Program-made: the position numbers and the translations under genes
Shown: positions 40,896 through 52,350 of the stretch, piece after piece
Layout of the letters: the number at the start of each line of letters is the position of its first letter
How positions within the stretch are numbered: the stretch's first letter is position 1
The notes under the pieces: model-generated
Databases searched by the model: none
What the model was told of the DNA's origin: nothing
Seen by the model: only the letters and a program-made list of their open reading frames with translations
NCBI GenBank assembly: GCA_942159475.1
Contig: OW804097.1
Location: 10,727,172 to 10,791,171, forward strand
Source: Sthenelais limicola
Taxonomy: Eukaryota; Annelida; Polychaeta; Phyllodocida; Sigalionidae
Length of the DNA stretch: 64,000 nucleotides
Direction of reading: 5' to 3'

Positions 40896-41089
40896 GTAAT
40901 GAGCCGACCATGAGCCGACCTATAACATCGCCCATGTTCGCCCCATGTAAGTGTAGTTAGGGGAGAATATACTGCCACCATTGCATGTGAGTTTCTCTTT
41001 ACCCAACACGAAAGCAATCAATGCTCTACAGATTGCTTCCCCCGCAGCCATATTTAGCCCTATATAGGCCCTATATAATATATATAGGC

Positions 41090-41322
41090 CCTAGATTTTC
41101 AGAAAATGTACAATTGACAGCTCTACACATTTAGGAAATTCTCTTAAATTTGGCTGAAAAATGAAGAATACCGGGTATATCCGAGTATATTTGGTATCCA
41201 TTGATTTTAAGTATCAGTTCTGTTACGTTAAACTGCATTTTGAAGCCCATTTTTGTTTTAAATGTGGGCTATTTGATAGGATTGTTGAAGGCGAATTGTA
41301 CATTTTCTGAAAACCTGACCCA
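41090..41322 (+). repeat. family A MITE, subfamily A2
   Basis: Left terminus degraded to CCCTAGATTTTCAG; the remainder is typical A2. A duplicated CCCTATATA motif precedes it. Confidence 0.75.
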
Positions 41323-41486
41323 TATAGGGCCTTATTGATACAAGTGAGTGCATACATCTCCAGGTACTATAGACGAGTTGGTGTAAGGAGCAACGACCTC
41401 TGTTCTACTGGTGTACTCATGTGGTAATGATGATTTAATGACGGCCTCAGCAGTCTTGGGAGGCCCATATAGTCTTAAACAGAATA

Positions 41487-41620
41487 AGGGTCAGATTTTC
41501 AGAAGATGTATAATTGGTAGCTGTATACATTTAGTAAGTTCTGTTAATTAGGCTAAAATTTGGTCAATACCAGGTAAATTCGGGAATATTCGGAATTGTA
41601 TTGATTCTAGCAATCTGTAA
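41487..41620 (+). repeat. family A MITE fragment, subfamily A1
   Basis: Left terminus GGGTCAGATTTTCAG and interior to GATTCTAGCAATCTG, where the following retroposon-like region begins. Confidence 0.65.
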
Positions 41621-41624
41621 TGTG

Positions 41625-42168
41625 TTTCATATTACATCATCTTAACTTTTATGAATTATGTTATTTCTATGATTATTGGAGAAAAAAAATGTGTTGTTTA
41701 TATATGTCAGAAACATCAGGCAATAAGCCTTTGAAGTAAAATCATTATTTTCTATTACATAAGTGTCGTCATGCGACCTTATCGCTATTAAAATAATGTA
41801 TTGAGGTGATAACAAAGGTAATATACCTTCTGTAGATTTATATCATCTTGAATCAATTAACTTTCATGCATTTATATTGATCCTTAAAAACTTAAATCAT
41901 TATTAATTATCTTGATGTATAATAATACCACTTGAGCAGCATGAGATTACTATGTTCGCATGGAAATGTTCTCAATAACATTTCTTTAAAAAAAATGTTC
42001 TAGTCTTAGAAAACCTTAGTAACCATGTAACGTAATTAAAACTCAAAACAAGAATCAGGCACTCAACGGAAGACCTATCTAAACATATGTTTATATAGAT
42101 TGTTGGACCACCTTATTGTAAAAAGATCTGCTGCAATAAAGAATTCTTGAATTGAATTGAATTGAAAC
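41625..42168 (+). mobile_element. non-LTR retroposon 3' end with AATTG tail
   Basis: Ends with GCAATAAAGAATTCTTG and TTGAATTGAATTGAA. No coding sequence is recognisable. The left limit is inferred from the break in the family A fragment before it. Confidence 0.5.
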
Positions 42169-42252
42169 ATGCTTGGCGGCCTCTCAAGAGATCCTCAAGT
42201 CAGTAAAAACTTGTGGCCATCGTATACAGACATGAGTCTCCTTACATAATAT

Positions 42253-42656
42253 GTGATGTGTTTCAGGAAAATGAGTCACAAGTCGCAAAAAATAGATTTT
42301 GAGATACCATTATATTTGAAAAGATGAGATCAAGCCGATTCCAATGATAGTAAACAGTCTAATACTCTAATAAGTATTTCTAGATTTTAAGTTTGATATT
42401 TTCGTTTTTGGAAAAAAAAGTTTCCAATATTGATGGGGGTCAATAAACAGTAAAGTTACTAAATGTAGTCCATATGAGGACCTTTAAAACTAAAGGATAT
42501 ATTACATAGATTGTCCTGAAATTTGATACATCGATTGATATAGCTATGAGTGATAAACCCTTTAAAATTTAGAACATTCCAATAATGTAATTATGTGAAA
42601 AAAACACTTCGAAAAATATCAATTTTGCGACTTATGACTCATTTTCCTCTAATCAC
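42253..42656 (+). repeat. family B MITE, full length
   Basis: Good left end; the right end is altered to CCTCTAATCAC and followed by a small CACATAT triplication. Confidence 0.8.
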
Positions 42657-42724
42657 ATATCACATATCACATATCCTCTAATGGAGTATGAACAAGGCTT
42701 CTATGATTTATTATTCAGAGAACA

Positions 42725-42985
42725 AGATAAGATAAGATAAGATAAGATGCTACTTTATTTATCAAACTCACATTACATAAAACAAGAATAAACAGGCAAA
42801 ATGGACAAATAGGTATACAGTCATCTAGATTAAATCCAGGTCTCCCAGACGTTACCATCTCGCTCAAGGCAGAGTATGAATTTTGAGTTAAATATGCTTA
42901 TAAGTTAAAATATTAAAATAAAATAAAATTAGATTAGATTAGATAGATTAGATAAGTAGAGATAAAGAGATACATGATCTCCATT
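42725..42985 (-). mobile_element. retroposon 3' end with TTATC-type tail
   Basis: An AGATAAGATAAGATAAGATA run, then TGCTACTTTATTTATCAAAC on the plus strand. On the minus strand this reads as AATAAAGTAGCA plus a TTATC tail. A second GATTAGATTAGATAG run lies near 42930. Confidence 0.5.
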
Positions 42986-43109
42986 ATTTGAGATTAGCTT
43001 GGCATGAGATGGTACCGTTTTGTACTAAATAATAATTCTTCTGTTTGTTTAGGATTAACCAAACCCAATATTATATGACCCTTTCCATTTGTTTTTTGAA
43101 TTCGTATTT

Positions 43110-43516
43110 GTGATGTGTTTCAGGAAAATGAGTCATGAGTCGCAAAAAATAGATTTTGAGATACCATTATATTTGAATAGATGAGATCAAGCCGATTCCA
43201 ATGATAGTAAACAGTCTAATACTCTAATAAGTATTTCTAGATTTTAAGTTTGATATTTTCGTTTTTGAAAAATAAGTTTCCAATGTTTCTGGGGGTCAAT
43301 AAACAGTAAAGTAACTAAATGTAGTCCATATGAGGACCTTTAAAACGAAAGGATATATTATATACATTGTCCTAAAATTTAATACATCGATTGATATAGA
43401 TATAAGTGATAAACTCGCTAAAAATTAGAACATTCCAATAATGTGATCTCGCGAAAGAAACACTTGGAAAAATGTCAATTTTGCGACTTATGACTCATTT
43501 TCCTGAAACACATCAC
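43110..43516 (+). repeat. family B MITE, full length
   Basis: Direct ATTT flanks (43106-43109, 43517-43520) and both termini well preserved. Together with 23105-23515 it gives a nearly consensus copy. Confidence 0.85.
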
Positions 43517-43701
43517 ATTTAGAGTTTGCTGTAGTAATCCGTTAGTAAGACAAAGCAGGTAATTTGGTGTTGGTTCTCTCTTGGTTTATGTGTTATAAGA
43601 TCACAGCATCACATACAAGAACAGACAAGCCTGGCGCCTGCATTAAGCTCTATTAAATGTAATAAACGTACCTTCTTTATTTACACGTGTTGACTGATCT
43701 A

Positions 43702-43760
43702 ATTGGGCATTTACATAGCCGCCATTTTGAATCTTCATTTGCTTGCAATTATGGGACTAC
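43702..43760 (-). repeat. family C MITE end fragment
   Basis: CATAGCCGCCATTTTGAATC followed by AATTATGGGACTAC, the reverse complement of the family C right end. Confidence 0.6.
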
Positions 43761-43895
43761 TGGGATTACTCTGTTTCTTATGTTGTGGGTGCCATAACCT
43801 GAAGCTCCCGCCTTAGCAAAGCTAGAAAAGCTAGGTGGCGTGACGGTCGGATAATGTATTTTCGCGCTATCAAGGATAGGGAGAATTCACCTAAT

Positions 43896-44130
43896 GGGTC
43901 AGATTTTCAGTAAATGTACAATTGGCAGCTCTACATATTTAATAAATTCTGCTATATTCTGCTAAAAAAATGATAAATGTTATGTATATCTGAGTATATT
44001 TGGTATCGCATTGATTTAAAGTATCAGTTCTGTTATGTTAAACTGCATTTTGAAGCTCATTTCTGTCTTAAATGTTGGTTAGTTGAGAGGATTTGTGAAG
44101 GCGAATTGTACATTTTCTGAAAATCTGACC
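43896..44130 (+). repeat. family A MITE, subfamily A2
   Basis: Intact, with GATTTTCAGTAAATG at the left. Confidence 0.8.
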
Positions 44131-44403
44131 CATATAACAATGGGCCAGTGGAAGTGGCACGCATGCACGTTCATGATGAGATGTTTTACAATTAATTGGC
44201 ATCAATAAGTAGTTGTCACACGCCCTTATTCTCATTAATGGCGTCTCCCTTCCCTCCCCCCCTGCCTCTGCACCCACGTGACGGGTGGGGGGTGTAGGGT
44301 GCTGAGTAGGGCGTTTTTGTAGAAAAACAATTCTTTTTAAAAATAGAAAACAACGAGAGGCACGGAGAGAAATGCAGAGCATCTGGTGGATACGATCGCC
44401 TAG

Positions 44404-44506
44404 AATTGGACAATTGTCAGCTCTACATATTTAGTAGATATTGTCAGCTCTACATATTTAGTAGATATTGTAAGCTCTACATATTTAATAGATTCTGCTA
44501 GATTTG
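44404..44506 (+). repeat. family A fragment with 35-bp triplication
   Basis: ATTGTCAGCTCTACATATTT plus AGTAGAT is repeated three times in a row, an internal amplification of the left part of an A2 MITE that lacks its termini. Confidence 0.65.
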
Positions 44507-44529
44507 AAGCTTATATCAAGGGCGGGAGA

Positions 44530-44790
44530 CCTGAGAGGGAGGCAGCTTATGATCTTACCCATGAAATGGTGATGGAGAAGTAGGGAGAGAGAGACAGAGA
44601 AAAAGAGACAGAAAGACACTTTATGATCTTACCCAGGAAATAGAGATATAGAGAAGAAGGGAGAGAAAGACAGAGAAAAAGACAGAAAGGCACTTTATGG
44701 TCTTACCCAGGAAATAGAGATAGAGAAGAAGAGAGACAGAGACAATTAAAGAGACAGGCACTTTATGATCATACCCAGGACCAGAAATAC
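44530..44790 (+). repeat. repeat G purine-rich tandem array
   Basis: Three units of about 75 bp preceded by the tail of one F unit (AAGGGCGGGAGACCTGAGAG). Ends ATACCCAGGACC. Confidence 0.8.
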
Positions 44791-44794
44791 TAGG

Positions 44795-45455
44795 TATATT
44801 TAGATGCCCAATGTAGTACCCCAAGACGCTAAACGTCACATATAATGAGACGTTGTTACGTCTCCAGGAATGATAAAACTAAACGTTTAACAAGGCCAAA
44901 CAAATTAGGCGTGTTTCTGAATTATCAGGCTGAAAACTAGGTATTCTTTTGTTATTCTTTTTTTTTAGGAAACCACCTCCCGGGAACTGAAAAAAATGTC
45001 TATTTTATAACAACAGTTGTTTTAAACATGGGAAATGGGCTTTTTGATAGTTTCGGGTTAAGAAAACCTGTTTTCCTGCTTTTATTCGTTTTTTTGTCGA
45101 AAAAAGTAAGGCATAATAAAAAAAATCAGTATGGTCAAATTTTTTGGAAGGTTTTACAAGGTGTGTGTGTGTGGGGGGGGGGGGGGGGGGTAAATCGGAA
45201 ACACACCTATTTTCTTCAGCTCAGTCTGCTACCGAAAACTATATAATTTTGCCTAGCGATACTATAATTTGCCGATACAGAAGACGGTAGCCCGCTAGGC
45301 CTCTGTTTATTGCGATCCACAACACCCCCAGAATCCACAGATCCGTGACCAATAGCATTGAGAGAGCGGAGATCTACAGGTCGTTGAACCTCAGGATCCC
45401 ATACAGACACAACGCTCCAAGTGCCTCAGCTCAGAGAAACGGAGAACATTAATTT
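44795..45455. other. anonymous sequence with GT/G run
   Basis: A GTGTGTGTG tract passes into a G-run of about 18 bases (45173-45190). No supported gene. The open frame at 45028 starts shortly before this low-complexity tract and runs through it. Confidence 0.4.
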
Positions 45456-45461
45456 GTCAAG

Positions 45462-46025
45462 GGAGTGAGTGAGATTGGTTGCTTTACGCCCTTATCAACA
45501 CATTTAATATGGTTATATCAAGGGCGGGAGAGCTGAGAGGGAGGGAGTGAGTGAGATTGGTTGCTTTACGCCCTTATCAACACATTTAATATGGTTATAT
45601 CAAGGGCGGGAGAGCTGAGAGGGAGTGAGTGAGTGAGATTGGTTGCTTTACGCCCTTATCAACACATTTAATATGGTTATATCAAGGGCGGGAGAGCTGA
45701 GAGGGAGTGAGTGAGTGAGATTGGTTGCTTTACGCCCTTATCAACACATTTAATATGGTTATATCAAGGGCGAGAGAGCTCAGAGTGAGTGAGTGAGTGA
45801 GATTGGTTGCTTTATGCCCTTATCAACACATTTAATATGGTTATATTAAGGGCGGGAGAGCTGAGAGGGAGTGAGTGAGTGAGATTGGTTGCTTTACGCC
45901 CTTATCAACACATTTAATATGGTTATATCAAGGGCGGGAAAGCTGAGAGTGAGTGAGTGAGTGAGATTGGTTGCTTTACGCCCTTATCAACACACTTAAT
46001 ATTGTTATATCAAGGGCGGGAGAGC
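45462..46025 (+). repeat. repeat F tandem array, about 7 units
   Basis: The longest F array. Units are close to identical and 80-86 bp long, differing mainly in the number of GAGT repeats. It leads directly into repeat G. Confidence 0.88.
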
Positions 46026-46280
46026 TGAGAGGAAGGCAGTTTATGTTCATACCCAGGAAATAGAGATAGAGAAGAAGGGAGAGAGAGACAGAGAAACAGA
46101 GAAAGAAAGGCAGTTTATGGTCTTACCCAGGAAATAGAGATAGAGAAGAAGGGAGAGAGAGACAGAGAAAAGAGACAGAAAGGCACTTTATGGTCTTACC
46201 CAGGAAATAGAGATAGAGAAAAAGGGAGAGAGAGACAGAGAAAAGAGACAGAAAGGCACTTTATGGTCTTACCCAGGACC
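46026..46280 (+). repeat. repeat G purine-rich tandem array
   Basis: Three to four units ending CTTACCCAGGACC. Same junction and same end as at 7736 and 44530. Confidence 0.85.
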
Positions 46281-46480
46281 AGATTTAATTTGTCGTCAAC
46301 TTCAAACGTTTGTATAGCTTTGAAAGCTAAAGCTGCAATCGTAGTTAACATCAATCATATTGATTTTCTATTTTTTGTTCTGTTATTTCTCGACTCATCT
46401 ACAAGAAATTCGACCAAACTTCTATGGACTCGTCCCCGTTGTTCTTGCTACAGGGCTTCATAAAGGTCAACATTTATATG

Positions 46481-46643
46481 GGTCAGATTTTCAGAAAATG
46501 TACAATTGGGAGCTGTACACATTTAGTAAATTCTGCTAGATTAGTCTGTAGAACTGTATTTTGAACCTTATTTTTGTCTGAAATTCGGGTTATCTGAGAA
46601 GATTGGTGAAGGTGAATTGTACATTTTCTTAAAATCTGACCCA
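46481..46643 (+). repeat. family A MITE, subfamily A1, internal deletion
   Basis: Both ends are near perfect, but the middle about 75 bp (TGCAATTTGGTC to GGTTGAACTG) are missing. Confidence 0.75.
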
Positions 46644-46662
46644 TATAGAAATACTTATCACT

Positions 46663-46872
46663 CTAGGTCAGATCAGATCAGATCAGATCAGATAAGAATG
46701 GTATGTCAGCCTACTTCGCTAATCGGTATCCCTGCCTAGAACTCGCATTTTAATGGGAATATAATGACATTTTAAGGTCTTAATGGAATTATAATGACAT
46801 TTTACGGTTTGAGGCCAGAGGCTTTCCCTTCGCTGTAAGGGACTTTCTCAACGTTGGGCCTAGACTGTTATT
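46663..46872 (+). repeat. family D repeat
   Basis: Contains an expanded AGATC repeat (46671-46694), then ATAAGAATGGTATGTCAG and ends GGGCCTAGACTG. Confidence 0.65.
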
Positions 46873-46874
46873 AG

Positions 46875-46989
46875 ATGTCCTACTATTTACTATCATTGGA
46901 ATCCGCTAGATCAGCTCTGTTTAAATATATTGATATCTCAAAATCCTTTTTGTGCGACTTGTGACTCATTTTCCATCAAACACATCACA
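46875..46989 (-). repeat. family B MITE, terminal fragment
   Basis: Reverse-oriented end with ACTATCATTGGAATC and terminus CATCAAACACATCAC. Confidence 0.65.
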
Positions 46990-47140
46990 TTTGGTTTGAT
47001 TTCTTTGCCTAATAACTCAGAATACAGCTTTAATTCTCTCCAATCTATGAAGTGATAATTAATGTAATCTATCATTAGTGCATGACTGAGACATTTCACA
47101 ACATGTCAAAAATAGATTTATTGCATGTAGCAAAGTATTT

Positions 47141-47375
47141 GGGTCAGATTTTCAGAAAATGTACAATTGGCGGTTGTACACATTTAGTAAATTCTGCTAA
47201 ATTAGTCTGCAATCTGGTCAATACTAGGTAAATTCGAATATATTCGGCATTGCATTGATTCTAGCAATCAGTTTGGTTAGGTTGAACTGTAATTTGAAGT
47301 TTATTTTCGTTTGATATTTGGATTATTTGAGAAGATTGGCGAAGTTATATTGTACTTTTTCTGAAAATCTCACCC
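47141..47375 (+). repeat. family A MITE, subfamily A1, with target duplication
   Basis: Direct ATTT flanks (47137-47140, 47376-47379). Confidence 0.85.
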
Positions 47376-47612
47376 ATTTGAGCCTACATCAGCAATTTGT
47401 CCAAGCTGCGATGTGAGATTGTTTATAGTGTTTAAGGAACATTAAACACCGATTTAATTTCCTTTCATTACAAAATAGCGTGCATCGATGCAATTACGTT
47501 GGATGTCGGGAAAATACTTAAAATGTTGTTCTTAAATCATCTTTAGGTGAAGATAATCTATCAGGAACTGTGTGATACGGCTGCCTCCTGCCCCTGCAGA
47601 ACTCCAGGCCTA

Positions 47613-47832
47613 TACACTCTAGGCCCAGAGTTGAGAGAGTCCCTTAAATCAGAGGGTTAGCCTTTCGCCTCCAACCCCAAAGTGCTATCATAATCCCATT
47701 AAGACCCCAAAATGTCATTATATTTCCATTAGAATGCCGAGTCCTAGGCCAGGAAAACGATTAGGGAAATAGGCGTCTAATCACTAAAATACCATTCTTA
47801 TCTGATCTTAGGGATTGGATCTAGACTGGATA
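47613..47832 (-). repeat. family D repeat, inverted copy
   Basis: Reverse complement of the other three copies: CTCTAGGCCCAGAGTTGAG at the left and GATCTAGACTG at the right. Confidence 0.65.
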
Positions 47833-47924
47833 TCAAATTAGTTTGAAGCTTTAAACATCCTATACAATGGGGGGTTAGCATGTCCGCAATTTTTAATTTT
47901 GATTTGCATAATATCACTGTAACA

Positions 47925-48369
47925 GGGTCAGATTTTCAGAAAATGCCCAATCGGCAGCTGTATACATTTTAGTTCTTAAGAATTTTAATTCTGCTAAATT
48001 AAGGGTGGTCTCTACTGGCTGCGAAAGGCTCTGCAGTAAGCCTTGCGATGGTGTTGTGCTGGTTCTGTAGGTGGTGAGGAATGACGAGGTCCTGCCTACA
48101 TGGTCAGTTAACGATGTAGGCAGAACCTCGCCCCTCCTCACCAACACAGCACCATCGCAAGGCTTACCGCAGAGCTTACCGCAGCCTGTGGAGACCACCC
48201 TTTAAGCTGCAATTTGGCCAACACTAGGTAAATTCAAGTATATTCGGCATTGAATTGATTCAAGCAATAGTTTTGTTAGGTTAAACTGTATTTTGAACTT
48301 TATTTTCGTATGAAATTTAAGTTATTTCATTGGTGAAAGTGAATTGTGCATTTTCTGGCGACTTCACCC
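47925..48369 (+). repeat. family A MITE, subfamily A1, carrying a foldback
   Basis: Direct AACA flanks (47921-47924, 48370-48373). The interior is interrupted at CTAAATT by a 199-bp hairpin element and resumes at AGCTGCAATTTGG. Confidence 0.85.
48003..48201. mobile_element. foldback (hairpin) element
   Basis: Almost entirely palindromic. The left arm GGGTGGTCTC...GTAAGCCTTGCGATGGTGTT pairs with AACACCATCGCAAGGCTTAC...GAGACCACCC. It is bounded by TTAA at both edges (47999-48002, 48202-48205), the target used by piggyBac-type transposases. It sits inside a family A MITE. No open frame. Confidence 0.75.
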
Positions 48370-48384
48370 AACATATTTTCTTTT

Positions 48385-48603
48385 TTAAACCTACACTCTC
48401 CCGCGCACCGTACCCGGGCGATACGGAGCGGCGAACTTTTTCGTCTTCAGTGTGACGATTTTTGTCTACCGAGGACCGCGAACGCTACTGGTGAACTGTG
48501 GTGACGAAATTGCCTGAACTTCTGATACGAAAAACGGTGGTTTGAATCACGGAGACGAAATTTGATACGCTCCGTATTCGTGCTGCGTTTTTCGTATTGA
48601 TGT
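48385..48603. repeat. GC-rich repeat with TACGAAAAACG motifs
   Basis: CTCCCGCGCACCGTACCCG leads into GATACGGAGCGGCGAAC and repeated GATACGAAAAACG and GACGAAATT motifs. A related piece lies at 50226-50350. The Cs and Gs stand out against the AT-rich surroundings. Confidence 0.5.
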
Positions 48604-48604
48604 T

Positions 48605-50099
48605 ATATAGTGTCCATACAATGATCAAGTTCTCATTCATATTTGTTTATGCATATAATGCGCATTCACAATTGCATCTGAATACTCATTATAATGCAGC
48701 CACAACAGGACCTGGCACCTGGCACTGCTTACTCACCTAGCATTCACACTTACTGTCGCGCATCTGGCACTCATACTCACTGTCTGACACCCAGTCAAAG
48801 AAACCCCTATACATTTATCAATGTATATTATTATTTATTAATGTATAACTATAACCGATAATATCATATTAAAAATGGATTGTGCGATTGAGCACAAATT
48901 TGGTAAAAAAAAAGTATAGATATGAATAAATACAGATGTTGTTGAATTGCAGTGAGCATATGAGCAATTCCACCAATTGGTCGACATTTGGCTGAAAATT
49001 CTTAATTTTTTCAAATTGCTTTGATCCTTTTTGTTATTTTTCGTACATAAACTACACATATTGCGGATAATATAGACAAAATTGGGAAAGTTAATAATGA
49101 ATATTGTAGTCAGGGCAGCTTCTTGAAGTCTGTGATGGGAACTAGCTGATAAGGGCACAAAAGAAGTGTACATATTTCTACATAAATTAAAAAGAAATAA
49201 AAAGAAATATGCACATAATGTTTTTAATCATTTTGTACTTCATAGGTCTCGACATAAGGATCATAACACTTTTTAGTTTGTGAAAATATTCCAACTACAA
49301 GAAAAGATACAGCCAAATAACGAAATATTAATGGTAATGGTAATGGCAGCCGCAATGATTTACCCTCTGCCCATATACACATATAATCCAATATGTTTAT
49401 AATCAACTAAGATATATAACATTCTTCACATTCGGCACGATCCGGTGACATCATGTTTTAGCACTCTTGAGGGGCAATAATGAACTGAAGTGGGATAATA
49501 TGGCTATACATGTTTGTATACATATACAATATACATGTTGAATTTGCTGATATTCCCTTCTATATGTACACCAAAAATTGTAGAGATTCGACAAATTTTA
49601 TTTTTTCTAAAAGATTTGCCTCCTGAAATCAAATGCTGCCCTTGGAATAATTACTCATATATGTTCGAAATAATGGGAATAGCCCATTACCCTTAGCCCT
49701 TACTATTCTGCCACTTGTTCTCACCAGGTAGCGGTAGTTCTCTGCCACTTGTTCTCACCAGGTGGCCAACTGGTAACTTTGGTGCATTTACAAATTCTTT
49801 TACAATAAAAGTGCCGCTAATACCCTTGTATGGCATTTATACCACTATAGATATTACGCATCATGTACATAGAAATGTTATAAGTGATATACATCTATAG
49901 TTTATATCTGTTATATACCTGTTTGATATTGAAAAAGGCTGTGATCCAAATACCCTAATGACTGTACATATAGATTGCCCCTAGTGGCTTGGGAAAGGCA
50001 GATGCAACAAACCACTAGGACACATCAAATGGAAGGCTGCTACGCTTCAGGCTCACATGGAATATGGTAGAATTGATGAAAATAAAATGATGCACTACA
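48605..50099. other. anonymous sequence
   Basis: The longest stretch without a recognised MITE. It holds small repeats only: GCACTCATACTCACTG-like units near 48750-48785, a GGTAATGGTAATGG run near 49333 and a duplicated TCTGCCACTTGTTCTCACCA near 49708-49760. Open frames of 60-111 codons have no splice or start support. Confidence 0.4.
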
Positions 50100-50225
50100 T
50101 TGAGTTACTTTACTGTTTATTAACCCCCAGAAATATTGGAAATTTTTTTTCAATTATTCAACTGTTTACTATCATTGGAATCAGCTTGATCTCATCTATA
50201 CAAATATAATGGTATCTCAAAATCT
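50100..50225 (-). repeat. family B MITE fragment
   Basis: Reverse-oriented middle section with TTTACTATCATTGGAATC and TGGTATCTCAAAATC. The terminus is replaced by the GC-rich repeat. Confidence 0.6.
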
Positions 50226-50350
50226 GCGCGAACTGCGGGTACGAAAAACGCTGCATGAATACGCTGTGACGAAAAAAATTGTATCAAAAGTAGGTACAAG
50301 AAATTCGTATTCATTTTTGTATCGCGCGGATACGTTGCGCGGGACAGTGT
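50226..50350. repeat. GC-rich repeat related to 48385-48603
   Basis: GCGCGAACTGCGGGTACG, TACGAAAAACGCTGC and GTATCGCGCGGATACG. It probably interrupted the preceding family B copy. Confidence 0.45.
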
Positions 50351-50433
50351 AAATCTTTATTTTCTTAGCCAGTCATCTGGGCGTCTACATTTCTAATCCA
50401 AGGTTGCTTCACCATTACCAAGACCATGTCCTT

Positions 50434-50812
50434 TTCGCCGCCATTTTGTAAGTATTTTATTGTTTTTTTCTGATGTGGAACATATTATTTTTAGCATGGA
50501 ATATTTAACAATGATTCCATGTAAATGGCCATGTATTTTACATGTTTCCATGTTCAGCATAGTATATCTATCGGTGCTTCAATGCCAATATCCCCATACA
50601 CTTTTATTATGATTCCATACACAAATCCCCATCTTTCCCATCATGCGTTTGGTTTTTATAGTTCATTTATGCAAGCTCTGATATTGGAGAAAACAGTTTT
50701 GCTATGTTCGATAAAAATGTTGATAAATATTTGTATGTGAGATTTGAACTGAATCTATCCCACCATGCACTGTAACAAACATGCGCAGTGGCACACACAA
50801 ATCCCCTATTAC
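50434..50812 (-). repeat. family C MITE, reverse orientation
   Basis: From GCCGCCATTTTG to GCGCAGTGGCACAC and AAATCCCCTATT. Includes small ATGGCCATGTATTTTACATG palindromes. Confidence 0.7.
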
Positions 50813-50859
50813 CAATTTATTCCCTAATACATCCCAACATATTGGGGATAATGTTATGG

Positions 50860-51150
50860 GTCAGATCGTCAGAAAATGTACAATCGGCAGCTCCACACAT
50901 GTAGTAAATTCTGTTAAATTAGGGTGAAAACTGCTAAATATCGGGTATATCTGAGTATATTTGGTGTGGCGTTGTTTTAGAATATCTGTTTTACTATGTT
51001 AAGCTGTTTTTTAATCTCCTTTCCGATGCTATAGAGCTGGAGTTGCCATTGCCCCTCAATGCAATGGCAACTCCAGCTCTATAGCAGTCTTAAATGTGGC
51101 TCATCGAGGTAGGGAATTGGTGAAGGTAAATTGTACATTTTCTGACGATC
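50860..51150 (+). repeat. family A MITE, subfamily A2, carrying a palindrome
   Basis: Ends with the GATCGTC.../...GACGATC variant. The A2 interior is interrupted at AATCTCCTTTCCGAT by a 58-bp perfect palindrome and resumes TCTTAAATGTGG. Confidence 0.75.
51028..51085. repeat. 58-bp perfect hairpin (24-bp arms)
   Basis: Left arm 51028-51051 (GCTATAGAGCTGGAGTTGCC then ATTG) is perfectly complementary to 51062-51085 with a 10-bp spacer. No mismatch at all, unlike the diverged MITE around it. Confidence 0.9.
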
Positions 51151-51162
51151 TGACCTTCATAT

Positions 51163-51378
51163 GGGTCAGATTTTCAAAAAAAAATGTACGATTCGCCTTC
51201 ACCAAGTTAAAGACAAAAATGAGGTTCAAAATACAGTTCAACCTAACCAAACAGATTGCTAGAATCAATGCAATGCCGAATATACTCGAATTTACCTAAT
51301 ATTGACCAAATTACAGCCTAATTTTGCAGAATTTACTCAATATGTACAGCTGCCAATTTTACACTTTCTGAAAATCTG
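51163..51378 (-). repeat. family A MITE, subfamily A1
   Basis: An A-run is expanded in the left end and the right end is ATCTGGCCC. It lies 12 bp from the preceding copy. Confidence 0.75.
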
Positions 51379-51616
51379 GCCCTAATATGCTCCCTCCAAG
51401 TCTCCATTCTTTCCACCCGAGCACCCATAATGACATGTATAATTCATAATTACATGTATAATTACGTATTCCCCTTTATTATATCAGGAGACTTTCGGGT
51501 CGCTGCAAGAGTGCACTAATCTGAGCAGGAACATGTCAATGTTAATGTCACGTGTGGTGTGGACCGATGACCCACTAACCCACTTTTATAATGGCAAAAA
51601 CAGCATCCTCCTTATA

Positions 51617-51953
51617 GGGCATTAGCATATCTCACTGTGCATGTCTATTACAGTGCATGATGGGATGAATTCAGTTAAAAACTGACATACACATGTTTTC
51701 CAAAATTGTTATGAAAAAATGCAAGAATATTTTCACCAATATCTGAACTTGTATAAATGATTTATGACAACCAAATGCATGATGGGAAAGGCGGAAACTT
51801 GTGTGATGGAACACACATGGATATTGACATTAGAGCATTGATAAATATTCCATACTGAACATGGCATGTTTTCTAAACATTTTATACTGTACCATTAATC
51901 CCATAATTCCATGCAAACCAAGATTCAAAATGGCGGCTATGCAAATCCCCTAT
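51617..51953 (+). repeat. family C MITE
   Basis: Complete copy from ATAGGGCATTAGCAT to CAAAATGGCGGCTATGCAAA and TCCCCTATT. The middle has AAATGCAAGAATATTTTCAC. Confidence 0.75.
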
Positions 51954-51972
51954 TGACTTTTATCCTCAATAT

Positions 51973-52193
51973 GTGACGTGTTACAGAAAAATGAGTCACA
52001 TGTCGCAAAAATTGGATCTTGAGATATCATCATATTTGAAAAGATGACATCAAGCCGATTCTAATGATAGCAAACATAAGGATATCTAATAAGTATTTCT
52101 ATACTACAAATAAAAACATTCTAATAAAGAGATCTTGTGAAAACCATTTTAAAAAATATCATTTTTCGTGACTTGCGTGTCTGTTACATAATC
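51973..52193 (+). repeat. family B MITE, internal deletion
   Basis: Left terminus GTGACGTGTTACAG, also seen at 59330. About half of the interior is lost. Confidence 0.65.
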
Positions 52194-52350
52194 ATATGCC
52201 GAATCATATGTGTGAGGTGTTGTGTGAGGTATTTTTCAATGTCTTACTTCTTTCTACAAGATCTTTATTTACTGAAAAGTTCGGATTCTTAGGAGGCTTT
52301 AGCGCTGTTAGAACTAGTTCTTTAAATCATTATTGAAAAAGTGCCTCTGG

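Noticed and set aside
40204..41017. Five overlapping open frames of 130-243 codons over the 18-bp repeat
   Set aside because: Same explanation: stop-free repeat. Their simultaneous presence on both strands argues against any one being real.
44068..44382. Minus-strand open frame of 104 codons
   Set aside because: Half lies in a family A MITE end and the rest in a C-rich low-complexity stretch, with no splice support.
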